In this document: in pieces, positions 27,964 to 36,903 of the stretch
Numbering within the stretch: the stretch's first letter is position 1
How the letters are laid out: each line of letters begins with the position of its first letter
Assembly (NCBI RefSeq): GCF_009753675.1
Contig: NZ_WQLV01000020.1
Coordinates: forward strand, 1 to 56,299
Direction: 5' to 3'
DNA from: Parasedimentitalea huanghaiensis
GTDB lineage: Bacteria > Pseudomonadota > Alphaproteobacteria > Rhodobacterales > Rhodobacteraceae
DNA length: 56,299 nucleotides
The notes under the pieces: generated by a model
The model's input: the letters and a program-made list of their open reading frames with translations, nothing else
Database searches by the model: none
What the model was told of the DNA's origin: nothing
Position numbers and translations under genes: made by a program

Positions 27964-29160
27964 ATGAAACCGGTGTTCCGAATGATCGGATCGACCATTG
28001 CAGCTATTGCCATCAGCGGCGCGGCTTATGCAGAGGACCCGATCAAAATTGCCCTCGTACACGGCATCTCAGGCTCGACCTACGAGGTGTTCTCGAAGCA
28101 GACACACACCGGGTTTCAAATGGGGTTGGAATACGCCACCGGTGGAACGATGGAAGTTGCCGGTCGTCCGCTAGAGATCATCATCAAGGACACGCAGTTC
28201 AAACCCGACGTGGCCCGCGCAGCGTTGGCCGAGGCTTACGGTGATGATGAGGTCCTGATTGCGGTTGGTGGCACGTCTTCTGGCGTTACCAAGGGCATGT
28301 TGCCCATTGCTGAGGAATATGAGCGTATCTTGCTCATTGAACCCGCGGTTGCAGACAGTCTGACCGGCGAAGACAGCAACCGGTATGTGTTTAAAACCTC
28401 GCGCAACAGCTCGATGGACATGCAGGCACAGGCGCTGGCCTTGGCGCCGGATGAGAACCTGTTTGTTGCAACTCTGGCAGAAGATTACGCCTTTGGCCGT
28501 GACGGGATCAGTGCATTCAAAGCAGCACTTGATGGCTCTGGTGCCACAATTGTCACCGAAGAATATGTGCCGCAGAAAACCACGGACTTCACCGCAGCAA
28601 CCGAGCGGATGTTTAATGCGCTCAAGGACAAGCCAGGCCGCAAAGTCATTCTGATTTATGTTGCCGGTGGTGGTGATCCGATGGGCAAAATTCAGGCAAT
28701 GGAGCCTGCGCGCTATGACATCAGCATTTCCACTGGTGGTCACATCCTGCCGGTCCTACCGACCTACAAGCGGGTGCCTGGTATGGAAGGCGCGATTTAT
28801 TACTACTATGAAATTCCCCGCAACGAGATCAATGATTGGTTGGTCAAAGAGCACCAAGCCCGTTTTGACAGCCCCCCCGATTTCTTCACTGCGGGCGGTA
28901 TGACAGCGGCTTTGGCTATCGTGAAAGGGTTGGAAACAGCTGAAAGCATCGACACCGAAAGCCTGATTGCGGCGATGGAAGGTATGTCTTGGGAAACGCC
29001 CAAGGGAACGATGACCTTCCGTCCCGAAGATCACCAGGCCCTGCAGGACATGTACCACTTCAAAATCCGCGTGGATGACGAGGTAGACTGGGCAATCCCT
29101 GATCTCGTCCGCGAAATCAGCGCAGACGAATTGAAAATCCCATTGGGTCGCACCAATTAA
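27964..29160 (+). CDS. Branched-chain-amino-acid-type ABC transporter, periplasmic binding protein
   Basis: A 398-residue periplasmic protein of the Peripla_BP_6 (LivJ/UrtA-like) family with signal peptide ending in GAAYA before EDPI. Typical segments are KIALVHGISGSTYEVFSKQ, IIIKDTQFKPDVARA and LAEDYAFGRDGISAFKAAL. This fold binds amino acids, urea, amides and aromatic acids, so the ligand is open. GGGAGAAACC precedes the ATG. It heads a full operon of two ATPases, two permeases and a hydrolase. Confidence 0.88.
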   Translation: MKPVFRMIGSTIAAIAISGAAYAEDPIKIALVHGISGSTYEVFSKQTHTGFQMGLEYATGGTMEVAGRPLEIIIKDTQFKPDVARAALAEAYGDDEVLIAVGGTSSGVTKGMLPIAEEYERILLIEPAVADSLTGEDSNRYVFKTSRNSSMDMQAQALALAPDENLFVATLAEDYAFGRDGISAFKAALDGSGATIVTEEYVPQKTTDFTAATERMFNALKDKPGRKVILIYVAGGGDPMGKIQAMEPARYDISISTGGHILPVLPTYKRVPGMEGAIYYYYEIPRNEINDWLVKEHQARFDSPPDFFTAGGMTAALAIVKGLETAESIDTESLIAAMEGMSWETPKGTMTFRPEDHQALQDMYHFKIRVDDEVDWAIPDLVREISADELKIPLGRTN

Positions 29161-29220
29161 TCCACCATTTTCCCCGGCCCTTAAAATGTGCCGGGGACGT
29201 TTCCTGCTTGGACTATTTTC

Positions 29221-29988
29221 ATGACTCAGCCTTCGCTTGTCACAAAAGACCTGACCATCCGATTTGGCGGCCACGTAGCGGTAAATCAGGTGAACTGTGA
29301 ATTTCGCCCCGGTGAATTGACCGTCATTGTCGGGCCAAACGGCGCTGGCAAGACCACCTTTTTCAACCTTATCTCAGGCCAGCTGGCAGCCAGCAGCGGG
29401 AAGGTTGTGAAAGATGGGGTTGAGATAACAAAGATGTCGCCTTCGACCCGTGCCCGTCACGGCATAGGCCGGGCTTTTCAGCTGACCAATCTTTTTCCTC
29501 AGCTTAGTGTGCTGGAAAACATCCGATTGGCGGTGCAGGCGCATTCGGGGGATGGGTGGCGACTGTTCAAACCTGTCTCCAGTTACAAAGAGCTGGCGGC
29601 CAAGGCTGAACGCTACCTCGAAGCCACCAAGCTAACCGACGTCGCCTTATTACCGGCTTCAGCACTGCCGCACGGTGATCAACGAAAGCTGGAGGTCGCC
29701 TTGCTGATGGCGATGGAGCCGGACATCTATATGTTTGATGAACCCACTGCGGGCATGTCACTGGATCACACGCCTGATGTGCTGGAACTGATTGCCGAGA
29801 TCAAGCACGACAAGAGCAAAACCGTTCTGCTGGTTGAACACAAAATGGACGTTGTGCGTGCCTTGGCAGATCGAATTATCGTGCTTCACAATGGCGAGCT
29901 GCTGGCCGACGGTGCACCGGATGAGGTCATGAGCAGCCAGATTGTTCGTGATGTCTATTTGGGCAAATCAGGGGAGGCCGCAGCGTGA
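29221..29988 (+). CDS. ABC transporter ATP-binding protein, LivG type
   Basis: A 255-residue ATPase with Walker A VGPNGAGKTTF, Q-loop region RAFQLTNLFPQLSVLENIRLAV and Walker B DIYMFDEPTAGM. The position of the LSGGQ signature reads LPHGDQRKLEVALLM, a variant seen in LivG-like proteins. I start at the ATG at 29221; a GTG at 29188 would add 11 residues without a ribosome binding site. Its stop overlaps the GTG start of the next ATPase. It energises import of the ligand bound by the protein at 27964. Confidence 0.88.
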   Translation: MTQPSLVTKDLTIRFGGHVAVNQVNCEFRPGELTVIVGPNGAGKTTFFNLISGQLAASSGKVVKDGVEITKMSPSTRARHGIGRAFQLTNLFPQLSVLENIRLAVQAHSGDGWRLFKPVSSYKELAAKAERYLEATKLTDVALLPASALPHGDQRKLEVALLMAMEPDIYMFDEPTAGMSLDHTPDVLELIAEIKHDKSKTVLLVEHKMDVVRALADRIIVLHNGELLADGAPDEVMSSQIVRDVYLGKSGEAAA

Positions 29989-30689
29989 CCCTTCTGACTT
30001 TGAACGCGATGCAAACCAATATCGAACAATATGCTGTTTTGCATGATGTCACCTTAACCGTACCCGAAGGGGGCGTGTTTGTGCTGTTGGGGCGCAACGG
30101 CGCAGGCAAGACCACCACGCTGCGCTCAATCATGGGGCTGTGGAGGCCATCCCCCGGTTCAGTCACGTTTCGTGGCGAAGATATATCCGCCTTGCACACC
30201 GCCGAGGTTGCCCGCAAAGGGATCGCCTACGTACCGGAAAACATGGGGGTTTTTGGCGGCCTGACGATCGAAGAAAATCTGATACTGGCCACCAAAACCG
30301 GCAAATTCGACACAGCCCGGCTAAATCGCATTTACGGCCTTTTCCCTGCCCTGAAAACATTCTGGGGCAAACAAGCCTGGTCCTTGTCCGGTGGGCAAAA
30401 GCAGATGCTGGCCGTGGCCCGTGCCATCATTGAACCCCGCGATCTGATTTTGATCGACGAGCCAACCAAGGGGCTGGCCCCTTCCATAATTGACGCTATG
30501 GCGGATGCCTTTCGCGAGATCTCCGAAACCACAACAATTCTGCTGGTCGAGCAAAACTTTCACTTTGCCAAATCCCTGGGCCGGGACATGGCCGTCATCG
30601 ATGACGGACGTATCGCGCATACCGGATCCATGGCTGATTTTGCAGCAGACAAGGCGCTGCAGGATCAACTGCTGAGCCTGTCGGCATAA
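29985..30689 (+). CDS. ABC transporter ATP-binding protein, LivF type
   Basis: A 234-residue ATPase with Walker A LGRNGAGKTTT, signature WSLSGGQKQMLAVARAI and Walker B LILIDEPTKGLAP. It begins with a GTG at 29985 that overlaps the previous stop (GTGA) and follows a GGGGAGG ribosome binding site, which decides the start. LivF-type proteins pair with a LivG-type partner as a heterodimer beneath the two permeases. Confidence 0.88.
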   Translation: MTLLTLNAMQTNIEQYAVLHDVTLTVPEGGVFVLLGRNGAGKTTTLRSIMGLWRPSPGSVTFRGEDISALHTAEVARKGIAYVPENMGVFGGLTIEENLILATKTGKFDTARLNRIYGLFPALKTFWGKQAWSLSGGQKQMLAVARAIIEPRDLILIDEPTKGLAPSIIDAMADAFREISETTTILLVEQNFHFAKSLGRDMAVIDDGRIAHTGSMADFAADKALQDQLLSLSA

Positions 30690-30698
30690 GGACTTAAA

Positions 30699-31691
30699 AT
30701 GAAAAACCTGACACAGATTTTAGCCAGGATGGGCGGGGTCAACCTGTTGCCGGTAGCTGTCGCAGCCGTGGCTTTTGTTTTGATTGGCGTCCCATCATCC
30801 TGGGTGACGCTGACCGTTGCTGGATTGGCCATGGGGATGATGATCTTCTTGATGGCCTCTGGCTTGTCGCTGGTGTTTGGCCTGATGGATGTGCTGAACT
30901 TTGGTCATTCGGCTTTTGTTAGTCTTGGTGCTTTTGTTGCTGCCAGCGTTTTGACATGGCTGGCCGGTTGGCTGGGCGCCGATAGTATATTCCTGAATGT
31001 TATGGCGCTGTTTTTGGCTCTCACTGCCGCACTGATCGTCGGGCTGGCCGGGGGGTGGTTTTTTGAAACAGTCATCATCCGCCCGGTTTACAAGGATCAC
31101 TTACGGCAAATCCTGATTACCATGGGTGCGCTAATCGTGGCTGAGCAGTTGATCCTTGCGGTCTGGGGCGGCACTCCAATGGCCGTACCTCGTCCTCAAT
31201 TCCTTGAAAGCGCAATCATCCTTGGTGACGTGTCGATTGAGATTTACCGGATCTTTGCCTTCCTGTTGGGACTGGCAGTTTATGTCGCGCTTTACCTCAC
31301 CCTGAACCGCACCCGCATAGGGCTGTTGATCCGCGCTGGAGTCGAAAATCGCGAGATGGTTGAAGCATTGGGCTTTCGCATCGACCGACTGTTCATTGGC
31401 GTTTTTATGCTGGGATCGGCATTGGCAACTCTCGGTGGCGCCATGTGGGCTGGCTACGAAACACTGATCTCGCCGTCCCTTGGGGCCGAGATGATGATCG
31501 TGGTGTTCATCGTGGTGATCATCGGCGGGCTAGGGTCAATCGAAGGCACTTTGCTGGGCGCCATCATGGTTGGGCTGGTGGGAAACTATGTCGGGTTTCT
31601 GATGCCCAAAATGGCGCTGGCCTCGAACATGATCCTGATGATGGCAATTCTTATGTGGCGCCCCAGTGGTCTGCGCCCTGCTGTGAAGTGA
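30699..31691 (+). CDS. ABC transporter permease, LivH type
   Basis: A 330-residue membrane protein of the LivH/BPD_transp_2 family with about eight hydrophobic segments. Family features are SGLSLVFGLMDVLNFGHSAFVSLGAF and the late EMMIVVFIVVIIGGLGSIEGTLLGAI block. It starts 9 bases after the LivF-type gene and would form the channel with the LivM-type permease that follows. Confidence 0.88.
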   Translation: MKNLTQILARMGGVNLLPVAVAAVAFVLIGVPSSWVTLTVAGLAMGMMIFLMASGLSLVFGLMDVLNFGHSAFVSLGAFVAASVLTWLAGWLGADSIFLNVMALFLALTAALIVGLAGGWFFETVIIRPVYKDHLRQILITMGALIVAEQLILAVWGGTPMAVPRPQFLESAIILGDVSIEIYRIFAFLLGLAVYVALYLTLNRTRIGLLIRAGVENREMVEALGFRIDRLFIGVFMLGSALATLGGAMWAGYETLISPSLGAEMMIVVFIVVIIGGLGSIEGTLLGAIMVGLVGNYVGFLMPKMALASNMILMMAILMWRPSGLRPAVK

Positions 31692-31698
31692 GAGTGCT

Positions 31699-32772
31699 AT
31701 GACTGAACAAAACTCCACCGGTGCCCTGATTGTGAAGATCACTGTACTGACCATTGGCGCTGCATTGTTGTTTGCTCCGTTCCTGTTTCAGGACGTGCGC
31801 TCGCTAGAAGTTGCAGCGCGGATCTGCGTGTTTGTGGTGCTGGTTGCCAGCTATGATCTGTTGATCGGCTATACCGGCATCGTGTCATTTGCTCATACGA
31901 TGTTCTTTGGCTTTGGGGCTTATGGCGCTGCAATTGCGTTGAAACAGATGGGACCGGGCTGGGATGCGGTGATGGTTGGTGGTCTGGCTGGAATGCTGGT
32001 CTCGCTCATCGTAGCTGTCGCTATCGGTTTGTTATCCTTGCGGGTCAAAGCAATCTTTTTCGCGATGATCACGCTGGCTGTTGCCTCGGTAGTGTTGGTC
32101 CTGGCCTCGCAGCTCTCTGACTTCACGGGCGGGGAAGATGGCATTACCTATCGCGCCCCACAGCTGTTCAAGACCGCCACCAAGCTGGCAGTGGATGAGG
32201 ATGGCAAGGTGTTGCGGTTGTTTGGGGTCAAACTGAACGGCAAGCTGGCGGCCTATTACTTTGTCTTCGCAACGTCTTTGGCGTTGTTTGTACTGATGTT
32301 CCGACTGGTTGGATCGCCACTGGGGACTGTGCTCAAAGCGATCCGGGAAAATGAAGCGCGCGCCGAAGCCATCGGGTATCGGGTCGTATCATACCGGACC
32401 TTTGTGTTCTGCATCGCAGCTCTTGCGGCGTCGCTGGCGGGCACAATCTACGCCATTTGGCTGAAATATACCGGGCCGGATACCATGCTCAGCTTTTCGA
32501 TCATGATCGATATCCTGCTGATGGTGGTGATTGGTGGCATGGGCACCATGTGGGGGGCGGTGATTGGGGCGGTTTTGATGGTGCTTGCTCAGTACTATCT
32601 GCGTGACCTGATGGGCGCGGCGGCTGAAGCCACATCTAACCTTCCCATCCTACCGGAGCTGCTGAACCCAGATCGCTGGCTGCTCTGGCTGGGGATTATT
32701 TTCATTCTGTTGGTTTACTTCTTTCCACGTGGAATTGCCGGAACGATCATGCAGAAAGGGATTGCCAAATGA
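31699..32772 (+). CDS. ABC transporter permease, LivM type
   Basis: A 357-residue membrane protein of the LivM family. Visible features are ASYDLLIGYTGIVSFAHTMFFGFGAYGAA, the cytoplasmic coupling loop SPLGTVLKAIRENEARAEAIGY and LLMVVIGGMGTMWGAVIGAVL. The gene starts 7 bases after the LivH-type gene and its stop overlaps the hydrolase start by four bases, so import and hydrolysis appear translationally coupled. Confidence 0.88.
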   Translation: MTEQNSTGALIVKITVLTIGAALLFAPFLFQDVRSLEVAARICVFVVLVASYDLLIGYTGIVSFAHTMFFGFGAYGAAIALKQMGPGWDAVMVGGLAGMLVSLIVAVAIGLLSLRVKAIFFAMITLAVASVVLVLASQLSDFTGGEDGITYRAPQLFKTATKLAVDEDGKVLRLFGVKLNGKLAAYYFVFATSLALFVLMFRLVGSPLGTVLKAIRENEARAEAIGYRVVSYRTFVFCIAALAASLAGTIYAIWLKYTGPDTMLSFSIMIDILLMVVIGGMGTMWGAVIGAVLMVLAQYYLRDLMGAAAEATSNLPILPELLNPDRWLLWLGIIFILLVYFFPRGIAGTIMQKGIAK

Positions 32773-33620
32773 CGGCCCCACTATTTTCCCTGGTCAAAAC
32801 TGCGAACCATGAACTGCATGTTACCGAATGGGGCGATCCTGAAAACTCACCTTTGGTGATGTGGCATGGCCTGGCACGGACGGGGCGCGATTTTGACGAG
32901 CTGGCCGCAGCCCTGTCTGATGAGTATTTTGTAATTTGCCCGGATACGATTGGCCGTGGGTTGTCCAGCTGGGCGCCGAAGTCTGAAACGGCCTATCGCA
33001 TAAATACCTATGCAGATCATGCGGTGGCTTTATTGGACCACTATCAAATGGACCGTGCCGCATGGGTTGGGACATCAATGGGCGGTTTGATTGGAATGCA
33101 TCTGGCTGCGGGGGCCTCTGCAGACCGATTGTCTTGCCTTGTCATCAATGACATCGGTCCTGAAGTTCCCCAAGCGGCCGTTGACCGGATTATTCGCTAT
33201 GCCGCTGATTTGCCTGAGTTCGATCAACTTTCTGAGGCGGAGGCATGGCTGCGTAATACCTACGCACCGTTTGGGCCTGCAGATGATGCATTCTGGCGGC
33301 GGATGACCCGGTCGTCTGTGCGACGTACTGGTCAGGGCAGGTTTACGCTGCACTATGACCCTGAAATTATCCAGCAGTTTGCTGCGTATTTGGACGACCT
33401 GTCCACTTGGGACAACTACAAGAAAATCAAACTGCCATGCCATGTTATTCGAGGCGAGAACTCGGACCTGCTGACCCCAGACATTCTTGCCAGAATGCAG
33501 CAAGAAGGCCCCAAACCCGGCGCAACGGAGTTCGCAGGTTGTGGCCATGCGCCTACATTGTCACGAAAGGCCGACATTCAACTTGTCAGAGGCCTGTTGA
33601 AAGACTTGCAGTTGGATTAA
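32769..33620 (+). CDS. Alpha/beta hydrolase of the ABC operon
   Basis: A 283-residue cytoplasmic hydrolase. The oxyanion region is VMWHGLARTGRDF, the nucleophile elbow is VGTSMGGLIG (serine near residue 107), and the catalytic histidine sits in AGCGHAPTLSRK near the C-terminus. The acid is probably an aspartate near NSDLLTPD. No signal peptide. The four-base overlap with the permease gene suggests it processes the imported compound, perhaps an ester, lactone or amide. The substrate cannot be read from sequence. A terminator follows. Confidence 0.85.
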   Translation: MTAPLFSLVKTANHELHVTEWGDPENSPLVMWHGLARTGRDFDELAAALSDEYFVICPDTIGRGLSSWAPKSETAYRINTYADHAVALLDHYQMDRAAWVGTSMGGLIGMHLAAGASADRLSCLVINDIGPEVPQAAVDRIIRYAADLPEFDQLSEAEAWLRNTYAPFGPADDAFWRRMTRSSVRRTGQGRFTLHYDPEIIQQFAAYLDDLSTWDNYKKIKLPCHVIRGENSDLLTPDILARMQQEGPKPGATEFAGCGHAPTLSRKADIQLVRGLLKDLQLD

Positions 33621-33639
33621 TCTGATTGGGCGAAGAAAC

Positions 33640-33660
33640 GCACCAAAGCAACTATGGTGC
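33640..33660 (+). terminator. Terminator between hydrolase and response-regulator genes
   Basis: GCACCA at 33640-33645 pairs with TGGTGC at 33655-33660 around nine bases and is followed by AATTTT. It lies 20 bases after the hydrolase stop, overlaps the end of the convergent response-regulator gene, and probably ends the ABC operon transcript. Confidence 0.6.
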
Positions 33661-34392
33661 AATTTTGACGACGGCTTCGGCCAGCTTATAGCCAGCCCCG
33701 TGAACCGTCAGAATAACACTGGTCTCGTTGTTCTGTGCTAACAACTTGCGTCGAAGGCGTGCAATGTGAGCATCAATAGCCCGGTCTGTCGCAGTCACCG
33801 CGTTGCCATAGACCAAATCCATGATCCGATCTCGTGTCAGGACATCTCCGGCGGCTTCAGCCAAGGCTTTGGCCAGGGCAAACTCGGTGCTGGTCAGGCC
33901 CAGATCTGTGCTATCTGACATCCGCCGTGCTGTGGACTTCAGGGTGTCCAGTTCAATGTCATCAAACCGTAACCAACGGACTGCTGCTTCGCTGGTGTCA
34001 GTTTCTGTGGTTGGGTCGACCTTACGACGTAGAACCGAACGGACACGCGCCAGTAACTCCCGCGGTTCATAGGGTTTGGTCATATAGTCATCAGCGCCAA
34101 TTTCCAGCCCGATGATCTTGTCAAAGACATCATCCCGACCAGTCAGCATAATAATGGGAACGTCCGAGGTTTTGCGGATCTTGCGCGCGACTTCCAGCCC
34201 GTCATCATCGGGCAGGTTAAGGTCCAAAACAATCAAATCAAATGTATGTTTTTGGAATTCACGAAAAACGCGCTCGGCGGTGCTGGCGGTGGACGCACGA
34301 TACCCGTGCTTCTTGAAAAAGCGTTCCAAGAACGCGGTCAGCTGACTATCGTCATCTACGACCAGAACATGTTCTGTCACGTTCGCCTCCAA
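33652..34392 (-). CDS. OmpR-family response regulator
   Basis: A 246-residue regulator. The receiver domain (about 8-120) has the acidic pair DDD at 13-15, phosphoacceptor Asp57 in DLIVLDLNLPDDDG, the Thr of IIMLTGRDD and the Lys of MTKPYEPREL. The C-terminal winged helix (about 150-240) ends in ATDRAIDAHIARLRRKL and VHGAGYKL, typical OmpR/PhoB DNA-binding sequence. It is divergent from the hybrid histidine kinase and lies upstream of the molybdoenzyme operon, whose leader carries phased repeats suited to this family. The pairing with the kinase is inferred from adjacency. Confidence 0.9.
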   Translation of the reverse strand: MEANVTEHVLVVDDDSQLTAFLERFFKKHGYRASTASTAERVFREFQKHTFDLIVLDLNLPDDDGLEVARKIRKTSDVPIIMLTGRDDVFDKIIGLEIGADDYMTKPYEPRELLARVRSVLRRKVDPTTETDTSEAAVRWLRFDDIELDTLKSTARRMSDSTDLGLTSTEFALAKALAEAAGDVLTRDRIMDLVYGNAVTATDRAIDAHIARLRRKLLAQNNETSVILTVHGAGYKLAEAVVKIAP

Positions 34393-34451
34393 ATCTGCAC
34401 TGTTTGATAGCGGGACTTGTGCCCGCTGACAATGAGGATCATGACTACAAC

Positions 34452-36665
34452 ATGGACACTTCGACCTTTTCCGAGCGGCTGTTGTGGCCGCGCCTGATTG
34501 CTGCTGCAGCCCTGATCCTGCTGGTGGTTACCGTTTCTTTGGGTGTGGTGCTGGGTGTCAAAACCCGCCAGCAGTTCCGCGAAATTGATTCCAGTTGGGA
34601 GGCTTATTCCGGTGGGGCTGAACATAAAGGTATCCTCATAAGTTCTCTTCGTGAACATCTCGGCTTTGGTGGGATCATTCACAATTTCAAAAACTACGTC
34701 CTGCGCCGTGATCCGGCTTACCTGACAGAAACACGGGTACAGATCTCTCAAACGATTGCGGTGGTGGAAGAGTTTAAACAACTAGAGCTCAGCAATCAGG
34801 AACGTGCAGCACTGGCGACTGTGTTGGGGACCATCCGGTTGTATCAGTCCCGATTGGATATGGTTGAAACCGCCATAGCCGAGGGCGCAAGCGTAGAACA
34901 TATTGACGGATTGGTGCGTGTCGATGACACCGCTGCTATTGGTGCCTTGCTCACGCTGGAACAGATTTGGAATGACATCCAAGCCGTCTCAAGCCGCCGC
35001 ATCGTATCGGCGGTTGATCAGGGGCAGCAGCTGATCCTGATCGGGTTCATGTCTGTTGCCGCGCTCAGCCTTGCCGCGCTTATCATTGCCGGGATGATCT
35101 ATTTCCTGGTGCAACACTTGCGCGGGGCCGTGTCCGAATTGGCTCTGGAACTGACCAAGCGGCGCAGGTTGCAACGGTCCGAGGCCCGGCTTGCTGCTGC
35201 GGTCGAACAAAGCCCGGCGACAATCGCCATCACTGGAACCGATGCCCGCATTCAATACGTGAACAAGAAGTTCGAGGCCTTGTCTGGGTGGAGCAGAGAT
35301 GAGGTGATCGGAGAGACCCCATCGTTTTTGCAGTCGGGGCGAACTTCAAATGAAACCTACACTCTTTTGCGCCAGAAGCTGATGGATGGTCAAAGCTGGA
35401 CCGGGGTGTTTCTAAACCGCAAGAAAGATGGTTCAGAGTACTGGGTTGAAACCACCATCCTGCCTTTGATTGCCGATAATGGCAGCATCCAGAATTTTAT
35501 AGCAGTGGGCGAAGACATTACCGAAAAACGTCATGCCCGCGATCAGGTGGTGCGGGCTCAAAAACTCGAGGCAGTGGGGCAACTATCCGGCGGTATCGCA
35601 CATGATTTCAACAACATCCTGACCACAATCATCGGCGCTTCACACCTTGCCTCGCTTGATGCCGACGAGGGGAGCGATTTGGCGGGTGAAATCGAGCAAA
35701 TTGACATCGCAGCGCACCGTGCGCAGGATTTGGTGCGTGAGTTGCTGAGTTTTGCCCGTCGCGAACCTGGCCAACCACAGCCGGTGGATCTTAGCGAAAT
35801 CACTGATGAGGTAACGCGATTGCTGCGGGCCTCGATGCCGCCAACGGTGCAGTCCAACTGTGACAGTTCCGGGCCAATGGTGGTACTGGGCGACCCAACC
35901 CACCTGCACCAGATCGTCATGAACCTGTGCAAAAATGCAGGTGAGGCGATTGGCTCTGATGAAGGTCTGATTTCGGTGGGCTTTGCCCCGGTCAAGCCGC
36001 CCCAAGGTTTGATACAACGCGCCGACGGTTGGGTCTTGTTGACTGTTCGAGACAATGGTCCGGGGATGAGCGAAGACACCCGGACCCGACTGTTCGAACC
36101 CTTTTTCACCACCAAACCAATGGGCAAGGGCGCAGGCCTTGGGCTGGCGGTTGTCTATGGACTGGTCGAGGAAATGGGCGGGCTGATCACGGTCGACAGT
36201 GCGCTTGGCGAAGGAACCTGTTTTTCGATCTACCTGCCTGCCAGCTCTGAGCAGGCCCTGAGCGAGGGGCGGCAAAGGCAGGACATGCCACGCGGTACCG
36301 AAACGATTATGCTGGTGGACGATGATATTGAAATCTCAGGTACATTCCGCCGGTTGTTGTTGCGGCTGGGCTACCGGGTCGAGGCCTTTACGTCGTCTGT
36401 GGTAGCTTTGGAAAGGTTTCGAAAACAGCCGGACCGCTTTGACATTATCTTATCCGATCTAATGATGCCCGAGTTAAGTGGCGAAGGGTTGATCACCGCC
36501 ATCCGTGAGCTACGCCCCGAAATACCTGTGCTGTTTTGTTCGGGATACAAGCCAGACTCGATTGTGGTGCCCGGTGAGCAGCCGGTCGTGTTGGATAAAC
36601 CTGTTGACCCGGTAGATCTGGCCAACGGCTTGCGCCAACAACTTGAAAACCGGCAAACAAAATAG
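34452..36665 (+). CDS. Membrane-bound hybrid sensor histidine kinase with PAS and receiver domains
   Basis: About 737 residues. Two membrane segments (about 14-36 and 205-227) enclose a helical periplasmic sensor containing LGFGGIIHNFKNYVLRRDP. Then come a PAS/PAC domain (about 255-370: IAITGTDARIQYVNKKFEALSGW), a HisKA domain with His384 in LSGGIAHDFNNIL, a HATPase (DNGPGMSEDTRTRLFEPFFTTKPMGKGAGLGLA) and a C-terminal receiver with Asp669 in DIILSDLMMPE. I start at the ATG at 34452; the frame extends to a TTG at 34404 but that lacks support. It is probably the sensor for the response regulator next door and, by position, for the iodate-reductase-like operon that follows. Confidence 0.88.
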   Translation: MDTSTFSERLLWPRLIAAAALILLVVTVSLGVVLGVKTRQQFREIDSSWEAYSGGAEHKGILISSLREHLGFGGIIHNFKNYVLRRDPAYLTETRVQISQTIAVVEEFKQLELSNQERAALATVLGTIRLYQSRLDMVETAIAEGASVEHIDGLVRVDDTAAIGALLTLEQIWNDIQAVSSRRIVSAVDQGQQLILIGFMSVAALSLAALIIAGMIYFLVQHLRGAVSELALELTKRRRLQRSEARLAAAVEQSPATIAITGTDARIQYVNKKFEALSGWSRDEVIGETPSFLQSGRTSNETYTLLRQKLMDGQSWTGVFLNRKKDGSEYWVETTILPLIADNGSIQNFIAVGEDITEKRHARDQVVRAQKLEAVGQLSGGIAHDFNNILTTIIGASHLASLDADEGSDLAGEIEQIDIAAHRAQDLVRELLSFARREPGQPQPVDLSEITDEVTRLLRASMPPTVQSNCDSSGPMVVLGDPTHLHQIVMNLCKNAGEAIGSDEGLISVGFAPVKPPQGLIQRADGWVLLTVRDNGPGMSEDTRTRLFEPFFTTKPMGKGAGLGLAVVYGLVEEMGGLITVDSALGEGTCFSIYLPASSEQALSEGRQRQDMPRGTETIMLVDDDIEISGTFRRLLLRLGYRVEAFTSSVVALERFRKQPDRFDIILSDLMMPELSGEGLITAIRELRPEIPVLFCSGYKPDSIVVPGEQPVVLDKPVDPVDLANGLRQQLENRQTK

Positions 36666-36668
36666 CCT

Positions 36669-36705
36669 CGTCACATTTCGTCACAACTCCGAACATCTCG
36701 TAACA
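36669..36705 (+). promoter_or_regulatory. Four helically phased repeats before the first peroxidase gene
   Basis: Just after the kinase stop, four related blocks begin at 36669 (CGTCACA), 36679 (CGTCACA), 36690 (CGAACAT) and 36699 (CGTAACA), spaced 10, 11 and 9 bases. OmpR/PhoB-family regulators bind tandem direct repeats at about this phasing. They lie about 200 bases upstream of the peroxidase start, near where a promoter would be expected. The first two copies are identical; the third is weak. Confidence 0.55.
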
Positions 36706-36903
36706 CAGACCACAACAAATGGTGGTTTCTCGCTCGCTATCCTTTGCGCGAGCAGCCCAATAGCCACTCCTGATCCTGACGTTTCTCTAGTGCATTGATC
36801 TGTCTCAACGGCAGGGCTGAGGCGTTTCTCTATCCCTGTTGACCAACTGCAGATGCCGGCAGAGGGACCGCAGACCTTTGCTAGCGATACAACAGGAGAG
36901 GAG

